From positions 3,365,501 to 3,429,500 of the forward strand of contig NZ_CP060092.1 of NCBI RefSeq assembly GCF_014217335.1: DNA of 64,000 nucleotides, in the 5' to 3' direction. The notes under the pieces were generated by a model. It was not told the origin of the DNA, searched no databases, and was given only the letters and a program-made list of their open reading frames with translations. Positions 30,112 to 40,686 of this stretch are shown here, piece after piece (within the stretch, counting starts at the first letter, position 1; every line of letters starts with the position of its first letter). The position numbers were made by a program, and so were the translations under genes. The DNA comes from Teredinibacter purpureus (lineage in GTDB: Bacteria; Pseudomonadota; Gammaproteobacteria; Pseudomonadales; Cellvibrionaceae).

Positions 30112-33100
30112 ATGACGACAAAACCTATTGATTACGCGGTTAGAGAAGCGGCACTGGATATTAGCGAGTCGTTTGCAGTATCGGCCCCAGCCGGTTCAGG
30201 CAAAACGGGATTACTGACACTGCGAGTACTTAACCTACTCGCTTACAGCGATAAACCCGAAGAAATTTTATGTATTACGTTTACCCGTAAGGCCGCACAA
30301 GAAATGCGCGAGCGAATTTTGGGTGCACTGACGGAGGCTCAACAGCTAAGTCACTACGATATTGATCGCCTTGCTGACCCGCATAAGCGCCAATTAATGC
30401 AGCTCGCAAAAAAAGCAGCCGACAACAATCAACAACGTAACTGGCAATTGGAGAAAATGCCGTTTCGGCTAAAGGTGTTAACCATTGATGGTTTTTGTCG
30501 AACGTTAACGCAACAAATGCCACTGATGAGTAAGATGGGGGCCAACCCCGCCATTAGCGAGGACGCCACCGCAGCGTTTAGCGCGGCCGTTCGCTCGCTG
30601 CTTGAGGATTGCCATTCGCATGGCTGGCCAAAGGCTCTGCACACACTGTTCAACCATTTGGGTGGCGATTTAGATCGATTAGCCAGTTTGCTCGTTTCAC
30701 TACTCTATACCCGCGATCAATGGCTGCCCCTCATATATCAATCGAGCAACCCAACTAATGAGCAAGCCATACGTAACCTGCTGGAAACCAACCTGCAGCG
30801 CTGGGCGTGCGACATACTCCGCGAGCTTGAAGAAGAATTAGCTCCGTATGAAAGCGACTTGTGTGAACTGCTCGATTTCGCGGGCACTAACATGCAAGAA
30901 ACAGACGCAAGCTCAGCTATAACCGTCTTAGCGGGGGTGACCTGCTTTCCTGATGCACATAATACTCAGCACGCATTGACCACTTTCTGGCAACCTTTCG
31001 CAAAGTCTGCGTTAGCATCGTCGACGCAGACATTTCTAAAACGCGTCGACAAACGTCACGGTTTTCCAACCGGCGACAAACTACAAAAAGCGGAATTTAC
31101 AGCGAAGAAAAAACGTTATGTTGCCCTTTTAAATGAGCTCGCTACTCAGCCGAGTATCTTAGACAATCTCGTCTTAATATCGTCATTCCCTTCACTCGAG
31201 TACTCACAAAAGCAATGGGCGGTACTCTCTGCCCTAATGGCGCTGCTGCCTTTACTCGTTGCACATTTAAAGCTGATATTTCAACAATCTGGCGCTGTCG
31301 ATTTTGTCGAGGTTTCAGAAAGTGCTCGTACCGCATTGGGTGGGTTCACTAACGTTACCGATTTATCACTGAAACTCGACTACCAGCTAAAACATATTTT
31401 GATTGATGAATTTCAAGATACTTCTCATTCACAATTGTCGTTATTACAACTACTCACCCGCGAATGGGATTCAGACCCAGACAAAACGCTGTTCGTCGTG
31501 GGTGACGGCATGCAGTCTTGTTACGGTTTCAGAAACGCCAATGTAGGCATCTTTTTAGATGTACGCCAAAATGGTCTCGCTGGAAAGCCCTGTGCGAGCG
31601 TTGACCTTAGTGTTAATTTTCGATCGACCGACACCATCATTCAGTGGGTTAACGAACATTTTCAAGCTGCATTCCCTCAAGAGGACAATATAACGCTCGG
31701 TGCCGTGCGCTATACGCCCTCGTCAGGCTTTAATTCCAACACAGAAATGGCCGCTGAAAAAACAACAAACGCCGATACGAGCTATGTTCGTGCAGTCGGT
31801 TTTATCGATCAAGAAAACCGACTGACAGAAGCGCACTACATAGCAACGGAAATTGAAGCACTCTATTCACGCTTCCCTAACGACAGTATCGCCATTTTGG
31901 TGCGCGGGAGAAGCCACCTAAACGCTATCCTACCCGCGTTAAGCCAACGTAATATTGCTTATAGTGCCGTCGACATCGACCCACTCGTTTCTCGTCAACA
32001 CATCCAAGATTTATTGGCGTTAACGTTGTTACTCGAAGATCCCTCGTCGCCAATCCACTGGCTGACACTATTGCGCAGCCCTTGGTGTGGTCTCAACAAC
32101 ATCGACCTTCTGTCATTGTATCGCCCCATAAACATTGACGAAAAACACTCGTCCATCGTGTATAGAATTGAACTAGCGCTCAAAAACAATACACTTTCCA
32201 GCGACGGGCTAGCGTGTTTAGAACGTTTAGCCAATGGCGTTCTGCACGCGAGCAATCAATATCAGCGACGCTCCTGCAGAGAACTTGTAGAAGCCTGCTG
32301 GCTCCGCTTGGGCGGGCCAGAAACGCTCGAGAATGAAACCCATCAACATGATGCTAATGCTTTTTTCTCGCTATTAAGTCGTCACTCATCTCATGGGGGT
32401 ATCGACGACCCTAAACAATTTGTACGGGCCTTACAAAAATTATATGCGCAACCCGACATGACTGAAAATGCCGTTCAAATACTCACTATGCACAAATCGA
32501 AAGGATTAGAATACGATACGGTTTTTCTACCCTCTCTAGACAAACAAAGCAGGGGCGATTCAGCTGAGCTATTTTACTGGCACGAACGCCTAAACACTGA
32601 ACACAACATCGATTTGTTACTTAGCCCCATTTCAAGTTCAGATGCTGATAAAAAAGATCCACTGACCGCACTTTTAGGCTCAGAATCTAAGCGACGCAAA
32701 ACACTAGAAGAATGTCGGCTTCTCTATGTAGCCTGCACAAGAGCAAAACACCGCTTAGTGTTAACGGCCAATCTTTCCAGTGACGATAAATCCGAAGAAA
32801 CAGACGCAGTAAAACCGCCCATTAAATCGTCCATGCTCGCTAAGTTATGGCCTACCCTGCAGTCAACACTGGTGATGGAGATCAATTCTGGTACAGCAAC
32901 GCAACCGGTACCGGTACCGGAAGGCTCGGCGCACGCACCACAGAACCAGCAAATCCCTCGGTTACCACTAACGCCCCCGTCAGAAATATTACAATTCGAA
33001 ACGCATCATAACTGGCTGCCAGAGTCTTACGATAACACCGAGCTTAGTGTATTTGACGGCGCGTATGACACCCACCTGCACGCTGCTGCAACGGGTACGG

Positions 33101-33621
33101 TATTACATAGAATATTGTGCCAACTTCAAAAAGACGGGTTAGTCGAGTGGGATCAAGACCGTATAAGCCAGGCCAAGCCCTTCTGGGCCGCGCAGCTATC
33201 TCAACTAGGTGTTCATTCGAATATCATTCCACCGGCACTTAACCTACTAGCAGACACGGTACGCACCGTTTTACAAGATCCCAAAGGTGTATGGGTGTTG
33301 AGCAACGAACATCACGCAAGTGAAAGTGAATATCAGCTTCATTACGGGCAACCACCAAAACTTGCAATTGTTGACCGAACTTTTATTGATAAAGAAGGAA
33401 CGCGCTGGATAATTGATTATAAAAGCACCGTCCCAAAAGAAAATATTGAGTTAGAAGCCTTCTATGCAGCAGAAATTGCCCGCTATAAAACCCAGCTCGC
33501 TTTTTATACGGGATTATTACGACAACTGGATAAAAACACGCAACGTAAAGAGGTAAAGCAATACAAGGCTGCGCTTTATTTTCCTCGGCTCTGTGAGTTG
33601 GTCGAAGTTAGCTTACCCTGA
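30112..33621 (+). CDS. AddA/RecB-like UvrD-family helicase-nuclease
   Basis: A 1169-residue ATP-dependent helicase with a C-terminal nuclease. Walker A APAGSGKT at 25-32, motif Ia CITFTRKAAQEMRER, Walker B LIDEFQDTSHSQ near 430, motif IV region VVGDGMQSCYGFRNA, SVNFRSTD, motif V TMHKSKGLEYDTVFLP, motif VI RLLYVACTRAKHRL. Near 1080-1105, LAIVDRTFID...WIIDYKST is a RecB-type PD-(D/E)XK site. It is coupled to the AddB-like gene (three-base gap). Together they resemble AddAB rather than RecBCD, with no RecC or RecD partner here. Confidence 0.92.
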   Translation: MTTKPIDYAVREAALDISESFAVSAPAGSGKTGLLTLRVLNLLAYSDKPEEILCITFTRKAAQEMRERILGALTEAQQLSHYDIDRLADPHKRQLMQLAKKAADNNQQRNWQLEKMPFRLKVLTIDGFCRTLTQQMPLMSKMGANPAISEDATAAFSAAVRSLLEDCHSHGWPKALHTLFNHLGGDLDRLASLLVSLLYTRDQWLPLIYQSSNPTNEQAIRNLLETNLQRWACDILRELEEELAPYESDLCELLDFAGTNMQETDASSAITVLAGVTCFPDAHNTQHALTTFWQPFAKSALASSTQTFLKRVDKRHGFPTGDKLQKAEFTAKKKRYVALLNELATQPSILDNLVLISSFPSLEYSQKQWAVLSALMALLPLLVAHLKLIFQQSGAVDFVEVSESARTALGGFTNVTDLSLKLDYQLKHILIDEFQDTSHSQLSLLQLLTREWDSDPDKTLFVVGDGMQSCYGFRNANVGIFLDVRQNGLAGKPCASVDLSVNFRSTDTIIQWVNEHFQAAFPQEDNITLGAVRYTPSSGFNSNTEMAAEKTTNADTSYVRAVGFIDQENRLTEAHYIATEIEALYSRFPNDSIAILVRGRSHLNAILPALSQRNIAYSAVDIDPLVSRQHIQDLLALTLLLEDPSSPIHWLTLLRSPWCGLNNIDLLSLYRPINIDEKHSSIVYRIELALKNNTLSSDGLACLERLANGVLHASNQYQRRSCRELVEACWLRLGGPETLENETHQHDANAFFSLLSRHSSHGGIDDPKQFVRALQKLYAQPDMTENAVQILTMHKSKGLEYDTVFLPSLDKQSRGDSAELFYWHERLNTEHNIDLLLSPISSSDADKKDPLTALLGSESKRRKTLEECRLLYVACTRAKHRLVLTANLSSDDKSEETDAVKPPIKSSMLAKLWPTLQSTLVMEINSGTATQPVPVPEGSAHAPQNQQIPRLPLTPPSEILQFETHHNWLPESYDNTELSVFDGAYDTHLHAAATGTVLHRILCQLQKDGLVEWDQDRISQAKPFWAAQLSQLGVHSNIIPPALNLLADTVRTVLQDPKGVWVLSNEHHASESEYQLHYGQPPKLAIVDRTFIDKEGTRWIIDYKSTVPKENIELEAFYAAEIARYKTQLAFYTGLLRQLDKNTQRKEVKQYKAALYFPRLCELVEVSLP

Positions 33622-33773
33622 TAGATCTTATAGTTTGTTACTTTTTATCGGCCTAATCACCCAATTTGCAAATTGAATCCAGTACAATACGGACACAATG
33701 ATGATCACCAGCTGAGTACCGCTGACGCGTTTTCGAAGCTAAAACCCAGTAATGAATGAACTCGGATACACCT

Positions 33774-34841
33774 ATGTCAAATATCCAGGATTTAAATGTA
33801 GTTTCTCAGGAAGTATTAGTTACGCCTGCCCAGTTACAAGAAAAGCTCCCTCTTACAGAGAAAGCTTTAAACACCGTAAATTTGGGCCGCGAAACGGTAC
33901 GTAATATTTTAGATGGTAGCGATCCACGATTAATCGTGGTTATCGGCCCCTGCTCTATCCATGACCCAGAAGCTGCAATGGATTATGCTCGCCGCTTAAA
34001 AGTACTGGCCGAGAAGGTTAAAGACTCGCTATACATCGTTATGCGTGTCTATTTTGAAAAGCCTCGTACAACAACAGGCTGGAAAGGGTTGATCAACGAC
34101 CCCCATATGAATGACTCCTTCAAAATTGGCGAAGGCTTACACGTAGGTCGTCAATTATTACTCGATATCGCCGAATTGGGTTTACCTACTGCCACCGAGG
34201 CACTCGACCCTATTTCTCCGCAATACCTACAAGATTTAATTACGTGGTCTGCTATCGGCGCACGTACAACCGAATCTCAAACACACCGTGAAATGGCTAG
34301 CGGTTTATCCTGTGCTGTTGGCTTTAAAAATGGTACCGACGGTGGCTTAACTGTTGCAATCAATGCACTTCAATCAGTCTCCAGTGCTCACCGTTTTCTC
34401 GGCATCAACAAACACGGCTCCGTATCTGTTATTACAACGCGCGGTAATGCCTATGGACACGTTGTATTAAGAGGCGGTAATGGCAAGCCCAATTACGACT
34501 CTGTCAGTGTTGCAATATGCGAGAAAGAGCTTATTGGCGGTAAAGTCGCCAACAACATTATGATCGACTGCAGCCACGCTAACTCAAACAAAAATCATGA
34601 GCTCCAACCATTAGTAATGGATAACGTAACCAACCAAATACTGGAAGGCAACAAATCCATCATGGGCGTTATGATTGAAAGTAACATTGGCCCAGGCAAT
34701 CAAAAAATACCCGCAGACTTGAGCGAATTAACGTACGGCGTATCGGTAACCGATGCCTGTATCGACTGGGAAACCACCGAGACAGTTATCTTAAGCTCCG
34801 CTGAGAAGCTTACTTCCGTACTGCCGAACCGAAAGCGCTAA
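33774..34841 (+). CDS. 3-deoxy-7-phosphoheptulonate synthase (DAHP synthase, class I)
   Basis: First step of the shikimate pathway: phosphoenolpyruvate plus erythrose 4-phosphate to DAHP. Motifs of the AroF/G/H type: VVIGPCSIHDPEAAMDYA, YFEKPRTTTGWKG, ARTTESQTHREMASGL and IDCSHANSNK. Length about 355 residues. Which amino acid inhibits it (Tyr, Phe or Trp) cannot be read reliably, so no symbol is given. I prefer the ATG at 33774 (GGA seven bases upstream, and the N-terminus then matches the family); ATG 33756 is the alternative. It is followed by a terminator. Confidence 0.96.
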   Translation: MSNIQDLNVVSQEVLVTPAQLQEKLPLTEKALNTVNLGRETVRNILDGSDPRLIVVIGPCSIHDPEAAMDYARRLKVLAEKVKDSLYIVMRVYFEKPRTTTGWKGLINDPHMNDSFKIGEGLHVGRQLLLDIAELGLPTATEALDPISPQYLQDLITWSAIGARTTESQTHREMASGLSCAVGFKNGTDGGLTVAINALQSVSSAHRFLGINKHGSVSVITTRGNAYGHVVLRGGNGKPNYDSVSVAICEKELIGGKVANNIMIDCSHANSNKNHELQPLVMDNVTNQILEGNKSIMGVMIESNIGPGNQKIPADLSELTYGVSVTDACIDWETTETVILSSAEKLTSVLPNRKR

Positions 34842-34862
34842 ACCACGACACACCTAACGAGA

Positions 34863-34886
34863 ACGGGCCTACATGGCCCGTTTTTT
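34863..34886 (+). terminator. Terminator of the DAHP synthase gene
   Basis: Stem ACGGGCC with GGCCCGT, a short TACAT-type loop and six T at 34881-34886, starting about 20 bases after the stop codon. Confidence 0.88.
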
Positions 34887-35308
34887 GTGCTCATCGTTTT
34901 CTTATAACTAACCTTCCGTTGCCTTTGAGGAACAGCCTCGCCCACTCTATACCCCCTCCCTTCCTGTTAAAACCTAGAAATGACTTTACAAATAGGGCCT
35001 AACCCCCTGTTATTATTTGCATTAACCGAAACCACTGAGCGACCGAGATAGACAGTAACACCACCAGCAGTATACCGTTCCTTTCTTAACGTATAATAAA
35101 CACTCATTTTTTGATCTAAACCAGCCAAAAGTAGTGGATTTACGCGCTAGTTGCTGTTAATTTCTCATTAGCATAACCGATGGGTGACCACTAATAGGTT
35201 TAGTTATGGTATTTATCGGCTAAAGCGAAACAAACAATAAAAATCAATTCATCAGAAAAGATACAACAAGGAGTGTGTCAGTTCTCAACAAGACTACGGG
35301 GTACGCTC
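34887..35308. other. Gene-free stretch upstream of the 136-residue unknown gene
   Basis: I see no reading frame, RNA gene or repeat that can be supported. A TATAAT hexamer lies at 35092-35097 on the plus strand but has no good -35 partner. It probably contains the promoter and a long 5' untranslated region for the next gene. Confidence 0.4.
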
Positions 35309-35719
35309 ATGACCACCCTCACGGAAAAGAACTACACAAGAACCACGGCGCCCATATCCCAACCTTTTGGCGAGCTTTACGATACCGTTGCAGACTGGTT
35401 TGATATCCGCGTCGCGGAAATGTCTGGGTTCGACTACGTATTTGCACCAATGGAGCTTTGCGATCAAATAACCGACTTTGTGACACTGCAGGAGTTTCTT
35501 CAGAACGTTCAGACAGTCATCCACTCCGAAGCAGATCGAACAATCTTAATTGGTTTTTGCCGAACTGAAGACGGCGCCATTGAAATGGACCGCTATGATG
35601 TTGAATGGGCAAATGACATGATTATCGACTGCAGACGATCAGCCTTAAACGGCACGCCACAGTATGAATTCGTAGAGATGATGCTGAAACACAGCGAAAA
35701 ATTAATTAACGACGTCTAA
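35309..35719 (+). CDS. Hypothetical protein (136 aa)
   Basis: A soluble, acidic protein with no signal peptide or membrane helix; the middle reads as alternating helix and strand (QEFLQNVQTVIHSE, RTILIGFCRTEDGAIEMDRY). Not recognised. Start: ATG 35309 with GGGG eight bases upstream. A GTG at 35273 in the same frame directly abuts an AGGAG site, too close to be used. It stands alone between the DAHP synthase terminator and a hairpin shared with the convergent nfuA gene. Confidence 0.6.
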   Translation: MTTLTEKNYTRTTAPISQPFGELYDTVADWFDIRVAEMSGFDYVFAPMELCDQITDFVTLQEFLQNVQTVIHSEADRTILIGFCRTEDGAIEMDRYDVEWANDMIIDCRRSALNGTPQYEFVEMMLKHSEKLINDV

Positions 35720-35725
35720 ATACTG

Positions 35726-35772
35726 TGTACACCGACAAAGTAACAACGCTGGTTGTCGGTGTACATCTCTCC
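35726..35772. terminator. 13-bp hairpin between two convergent genes
   Basis: Perfect 13-bp stem (35726-35738 with 35753-35765), 14-base loop, followed on the plus strand by a C/T-rich tail rather than a clean T run. Placed seven bases after the stop of the 136-residue gene and about 60 bases from the nfuA stop, so it is probably a terminator, perhaps for both. Confidence 0.6.
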
Positions 35773-35828
35773 TTTACTCACAAAACACCTCATTGCTGAA
35801 GAAGTGTCACCATCCCCTAAACTAACAG

Positions 35829-36413
35829 TTAGTAGTAAGCTTGAGACTTATCCGTATGGTCTGTAACGTCTTTTACCCCTTTTAACTCAGGAACTTTAGC
35901 AACTAAAGATTTCTCAACGCCCTCTTTTAACGTCATGTCGACAGCACTACACCCCTGACAACCACCGCCAAACTGTAAAATGGCATAATGATCCTCGGTC
36001 ACCTCAACCAAACTAACATTACCCCCATGAGAGGCTAACCCGGGGTTAACTTCATTGTGGAGAACGTAATTTATTTTGTCTTCAATAGGGCTGTCGTCAC
36101 TTATTTTCGGCATTTTAGAGTTTGGCGCTCGAATAGTAAGCTGCCCACCCATCTTATCGGAAGAGTAATCAACCTTTGCTTCATCAAGAAATGGCACGCT
36201 TCGACCTTCAAAATAAGCCGTAAAGCCGTTCAGATCGAGCGTAATGTCATCATCAATTTCTTCACCTGGGCGGCAATAAGCAATGCACGTTTCAGCTTGC
36301 GGAGTGCCCGGGCTAGAGACAAACATTCTAATCCCAATACCTTCGCATTCTTGCTTATCAAGAAGCTCTTTAAGATAGCTTTGTGCCGATGGCGTGATAG
36401 TTACATTTAACAT
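35829..36413 (-). CDS. nfuA: Fe/S biogenesis protein NfuA
   Basis: Carrier that accepts a 4Fe-4S cluster and delivers it to target enzymes, especially under oxidative or iron stress. The 194-residue protein has an N-terminal degenerate A-type carrier domain and a C-terminal Nfu domain (about 110-185) with the cluster-binding pair GCQGCSAVD at Cys152 and Cys155. Length matches E. coli NfuA. It is divergent from metH, separated by about 400 bases. Confidence 0.97.
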   Translation of the reverse strand: MLNVTITPSAQSYLKELLDKQECEGIGIRMFVSSPGTPQAETCIAYCRPGEEIDDDITLDLNGFTAYFEGRSVPFLDEAKVDYSSDKMGGQLTIRAPNSKMPKISDDSPIEDKINYVLHNEVNPGLASHGGNVSLVEVTEDHYAILQFGGGCQGCSAVDMTLKEGVEKSLVAKVPELKGVKDVTDHTDKSQAYY

Positions 36414-36573
36414 CGAAGTCCCTAAAATGGCCAGGTTAATACCCGAGTGAATTAGTAGGGTATGGTAGCCGAAATCCCCTTCAATGAAAATGTAAAATAG
36501 TCCTTCTCTGTACTGTCGTACATAACCACACCCCCAAAATACTACCCACTCACAAATACGAGTTCCTTTATCG

Positions 36574-36754
36574 AGCGGGCGCAGAGGCTTAATTTAATTA
36601 CAACCGAGGTGCCGCGGTTACACCCGAATCACTTATACTTACGCCCGCTAGCCGCAGGCGCGAGCCTAATCAAATAGGCGTGTGATTTAAACGTCAATCT
36701 GGTAGCATTCACTACCCAACATCTATATCAATATATTTCGATATAGATGTTGGG
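36574..36754 (+). promoter_or_regulatory. Structured leader of metH, no family assigned
   Basis: About 400 bases separate nfuA and metH. On the plus strand: an 8-bp closing stem AGCGGGCG (36574-36581) with CGCCCGCT (36642-36649), enclosing hairpin AACCG/CGGTT (36602-36619); a four-pair hairpin with a GCGA tetraloop (36656-36667); GGTAG/CTACC (36701-36716); and a perfect 15-bp hairpin (36715-36729 with 36740-36754). The last two overlap by two bases and so could compete. The pattern suggests an RNA-based control element, but it does not match the cobalamin or SAH riboswitch consensus that I know. Confidence 0.4.
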
Positions 36755-36820
36755 GCGGCAATACGGCCCTAGCCCGTCAAAAATTTCATTTTCACTTACT
36801 ACGTTTGTCACAGGTAACTT

Positions 36821-39800
36821 ATGTCTCCCGAACAACTGAAACGCGCTGAATTACTCCGCACGGCATTAAAAGACAGAATTCTCATCCTTGATGGTGCGAT
36901 GGGTACAATGATTCAACGGCATAAGTTGCAAGAAAACGACTACAGAGGCGAGCGCTTCGCAGCACATCATAAAGATTTAGGGGGTAACAACGATTTACTC
37001 ACCCTCACTCAACCCAACCTTATTCGTGATATCCATAAAGCCTATCTAGACGCTGGCGCCGACATATTAGAAACCAATACGTTTAATGCTACGCAGGTTT
37101 CGCAAGCCGATTACGATACCCAGCATATAAGCTACGAACTAAACGTACAGGCAGCCAAACTAGCCCGAGAAGCCGCCGACGACGCAACACGCCAAACACC
37201 AGAAAAACCGCGATGGGTTGCCGGTATTATTGGGCCAACCAGCCGCACTTGCTCTATATCACCAGACGTAAATGACCCCAGCGCACGAAACGTTACGTTT
37301 GAAGAGCTTGTTGAAAACTATTCAGAATCTACCCGCGGGCTTATTGAAGGCGGCGCCGATATTATCTTGATCGAAACGATTTTCGATACACTCAACGCTA
37401 AAGCCGCTATCTTTGCCGTTAAATCGGTTTTTGTCGAGATAGGTTCAGAACTTCCCATAATGATATCGGGCACAATTACAGACGCTTCTGGGCGCACCTT
37501 ATCCGGCCAGACCACAGAAGCCTTCTACAACTCACTTGCCCACGCAGACCCAATATCAATCGGCCTTAACTGTGCGTTAGGCGCTAAAGAGCTAGAGCCT
37601 TACGTAAAAGAGCTATCGCGCATAGCAAACTGCTTTGTCTCGGCTCACCCTAATGCTGGTTTACCAAACGAGTTTGGCGAGTACGATCAAACCGCAAATG
37701 AAATGGCCGAAATTGTCGCCGGTTTTGCGGAGAAAGGTTACCTTAATATCATTGGCGGGTGCTGCGGCACGTCTCCTGAGCATATTTCCGCTATAGCAAA
37801 AATCGTTACCCCTTATTCGCCACGAAAAATTGTTACCCCGCCCTCCGCCTGCCGACTATCAGGCCTAGAACCGTTCAATATCAACACCGATTCTTTATTT
37901 GTAAACGTAGGCGAGCGATGCAATGTCACCGGATCCGCTCGATTCAAACGTTTAATTCTTGAAGAGGATTACAATACCGCGCTAGAAGTTGCACAGCAGC
38001 AAGTGGCCGAAGGCGCCCAAGTAATCGACATAAACATGGACGAAGGCATGCTCGATGCCGTCGCGGCCATGACCAAGTTTTTAAACTTAATTGCCGGCGA
38101 GCCTGATATTGCACGCGTGCCCATAATGGTGGATTCGTCCAAATGGGAGGTTATTGAAGCTGGATTACGCTGTATACAGGGCAAACCCATTGTTAACTCC
38201 ATTAGCCTTAAAGAAGGCGAGGCTGAATTTTTGGAGCGTGCCAAATTATGTCGGCTTTACGGTGCTGCCGTAATCGTGATGGCATTCGACGAAAAAGGCC
38301 AAGCCGACACTGCCGCTCGAAAAATCGAAATATGCAAACGCTCCTACGACATCCTCACCAAAGAGGTGGGATTTCATCCAGAAGATATTATTTTTGACCC
38401 TAATATTTTTGCGGTTGCAACAGGTATAGATGAACACAACAATTACGCCGTAGACTTTATTGAAGCAACCCAGTGGATACGAAAAAATCTACCGGGCGCA
38501 GGTATTTCCGGTGGTGTTAGTAATGTCTCTTTTTCCTTTCGTGGTAACAACCCTGTTCGAGAGGCCATTCACTCCGTCTTCCTATATTACGCCATTCAAG
38601 CTGGAATGAGCATGGGCATTGTCAATGCCGGACAACTCGCCATCTACGATGACCTTCCCGAAGAACTACGCAAACTCGTTGAGGACGTTATTCTCAATCG
38701 GACACCCGAAGGCACAGAAGCGTTGCTCGCTGTCGCAGAACAATATCGTGGTGACGGCCAGACACAAGCAAAAACCGAAAATCTCGAGTGGCGGGAGCTT
38801 CCCGTCAACAAACGATTAGAGTACGCACTGATAAAAGGCATCTCTAACTTTATCGACGAAGACACGGAGGAAGCTAGGCTCAACACCAATCGCCCTCTTG
38901 ATGTAATCGAAGGCGCTTTGATGGATGGCATGAACGTCGTCGGCGACCTATTTGGCTCAGGAAAAATGTTTTTACCGCAGGTCGTAAAATCTGCTCGCGT
39001 GATGAAACAAGCGGTGAACTGGTTACAACCTTACATTGAAGCTGAGAAAACAGGCGAGACTCAATCGAACGGTAAGATTCTGATGGCCACCGTTAAAGGC
39101 GATGTTCACGATATAGGCAAAAATATTGTCGGTGTCGTACTTCAGTGCAACAATTTTGAAATTGTCGATCTAGGTGTAATGGTACCCTGCGAGAAAATAC
39201 TGGAAGTCGCCGTACAAGAAAAATGTGACATCATTGGGCTTTCAGGTTTAATTACACCATCCTTAGACGAAATGGTAACTGTTGCTAGCGAAATGGAACG
39301 TCAGAACATTAACCTGCCACTTATGATTGGAGGTGCAACAACATCAAAAGCGCACACCGCCGTCAAAATCGATCCTAAATACACTCTAAACCAAGCTATC
39401 TATGTTGCGGACGCCTCTCGCGCAGTAGGTGTAGCGTCCAAAATAATGTCTGACGACGCGCGCCCTGCCTTCTACGAAAAAACACAGGCAGATTACGAAA
39501 AAGTCCGTGAGCGCAGAAGAAATCGTACGTCTGTACGTAAACCTATGCCCTACGCTGAAGCCGTTAGCAACAAAACACAGCTGGAATGGAATAATTATAA
39601 GCCGACAACGCCGCAATTTATCGGCACCAAAATAATAGAAAACTATCCGCTTGAAAAACTACTACCCTTCATCGACTGGACGCCCTTTTTTATCAGTTGG
39701 GATCTTAGTGGTAAATACCCCGCTATCCTTACCGATAGTGTTGTTGGTGAAGCCGCCACACAGCTATTTGCAGACGCTCAAGCATTACTAAAAGAGATTA

Positions 39801-40522
39801 TCCGCAACCAATCATTACGCGCCAGTGCGGTTTATGGTTTCTGGCCCGCCAATACAGTTAACGACGATGATATCGAAGTTTCCGATAGCGATGGAAACGC
39901 TATAGCAACCCTGCACCATATTCGCCAGCAAATAGACAAAACGGATAAGGGCAACCCGTTAACCTCTCTCGCTGACTTTATTGCCCCTAAAACCGCAGGC
40001 TATACAGACTATATAGGCGGATTCACGGTTACTGCCGGCATAGGTGCCGACGAACTCGCAAAACACTATCAGGATAAAGATGATGACTATAACGCCATCA
40101 TGGTAAAAGCACTGGCAGACCGGCTGGCAGAGGCGCTAGCAGAAACCCTACACCAACAAGTGCGAGTTGACGACTGGGGGTACGTAAATAATGAGAAACT
40201 CAGCAATACTGAACTCATCAAAGAAAAATACCAAGGTATTCGTCCAGCACCGGGTTATCCGGCTTGTCCTGACCATACCGAAAAAGGCACATTATTTACA
40301 CTGCTACAATCGGAAGAATCCATTGGAGTATCACTTACCGAACACTTTGCCATGTATCCGGCCGCATCGGTATCAGGCTGGTATTTTGCCCACCCTGACG
40401 CTCGCTATATTAACGTAGGGACCATTACGCGAGATCAAATAGACTCCCTCGCTAAGCGTAAAGGTATGAGCATTGAAACACTCGAAAGATGGTTACAATC
40501 GATCCTTCATTACGACACCTAG
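36821..40522 (+). CDS. metH: Cobalamin-dependent methionine synthase
   Basis: Methylates homocysteine to methionine using 5-methyltetrahydrofolate and methylcobalamin. The 1233-residue protein has all modules: homocysteine-binding domain (about 15-330, zinc ligands include Cys314-Cys315 in GGCCG), pterin-binding domain (about 355-620), B12 cap (about 650-745), B12-binding domain with DxHxxG at 761-766 (His763 is the axial ligand), and the C-terminal AdoMet-binding activation domain (about 900-1230). Start has an AGG ribosome-binding site. A long structured leader precedes it. Confidence 0.98.
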   Translation: MSPEQLKRAELLRTALKDRILILDGAMGTMIQRHKLQENDYRGERFAAHHKDLGGNNDLLTLTQPNLIRDIHKAYLDAGADILETNTFNATQVSQADYDTQHISYELNVQAAKLAREAADDATRQTPEKPRWVAGIIGPTSRTCSISPDVNDPSARNVTFEELVENYSESTRGLIEGGADIILIETIFDTLNAKAAIFAVKSVFVEIGSELPIMISGTITDASGRTLSGQTTEAFYNSLAHADPISIGLNCALGAKELEPYVKELSRIANCFVSAHPNAGLPNEFGEYDQTANEMAEIVAGFAEKGYLNIIGGCCGTSPEHISAIAKIVTPYSPRKIVTPPSACRLSGLEPFNINTDSLFVNVGERCNVTGSARFKRLILEEDYNTALEVAQQQVAEGAQVIDINMDEGMLDAVAAMTKFLNLIAGEPDIARVPIMVDSSKWEVIEAGLRCIQGKPIVNSISLKEGEAEFLERAKLCRLYGAAVIVMAFDEKGQADTAARKIEICKRSYDILTKEVGFHPEDIIFDPNIFAVATGIDEHNNYAVDFIEATQWIRKNLPGAGISGGVSNVSFSFRGNNPVREAIHSVFLYYAIQAGMSMGIVNAGQLAIYDDLPEELRKLVEDVILNRTPEGTEALLAVAEQYRGDGQTQAKTENLEWRELPVNKRLEYALIKGISNFIDEDTEEARLNTNRPLDVIEGALMDGMNVVGDLFGSGKMFLPQVVKSARVMKQAVNWLQPYIEAEKTGETQSNGKILMATVKGDVHDIGKNIVGVVLQCNNFEIVDLGVMVPCEKILEVAVQEKCDIIGLSGLITPSLDEMVTVASEMERQNINLPLMIGGATTSKAHTAVKIDPKYTLNQAIYVADASRAVGVASKIMSDDARPAFYEKTQADYEKVRERRRNRTSVRKPMPYAEAVSNKTQLEWNNYKPTTPQFIGTKIIENYPLEKLLPFIDWTPFFISWDLSGKYPAILTDSVVGEAATQLFADAQALLKEIIRNQSLRASAVYGFWPANTVNDDDIEVSDSDGNAIATLHHIRQQIDKTDKGNPLTSLADFIAPKTAGYTDYIGGFTVTAGIGADELAKHYQDKDDDYNAIMVKALADRLAEALAETLHQQVRVDDWGYVNNEKLSNTELIKEKYQGIRPAPGYPACPDHTEKGTLFTLLQSEESIGVSLTEHFAMYPAASVSGWYFAHPDARYINVGTITRDQIDSLAKRKGMSIETLERWLQSILHYDT

Positions 40523-40571
40523 ACAAGCCCGTGAGGCAAAAGCAGAACAAGTAAAAACACCCGCCAAAACA

Positions 40572-40616
40572 CACTAAAGAATGGGATTTTAATCACACAA
40601 AACCCATTCTTTAGTG
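40572..40616 (+). repeat. Perfect 14-bp inverted repeat after metH
   Basis: CACTAAAGAATGGG (40572-40585) pairs fully with CCCATTCTTTAGTG (40603-40616), with further TTTT/AAAA pairing inside. There is no T run after it, so it is not a classical terminator; it may protect the metH mRNA 3' end or halt transcription weakly. Confidence 0.6.
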
Positions 40617-40686
40617 CCCAATCCAGATATACACCTACAATCAAGCTAACCTATTTTGTAGAAGTAACTAACTGGAATCATTGCTC

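Noticed and set aside
32905..32920. Short tandem CCGGTA repeat
   Set aside because: Encodes PVPVP inside the helicase gene; in frame and too short to be a phase-variable tract.
36574..36754. Cobalamin or SAH riboswitch
   Set aside because: The conserved B12-box and the SAH CCGAGG...AGGCTCGG core are not present in matching order; only partial similarity (CCGAGGTGCCGC).
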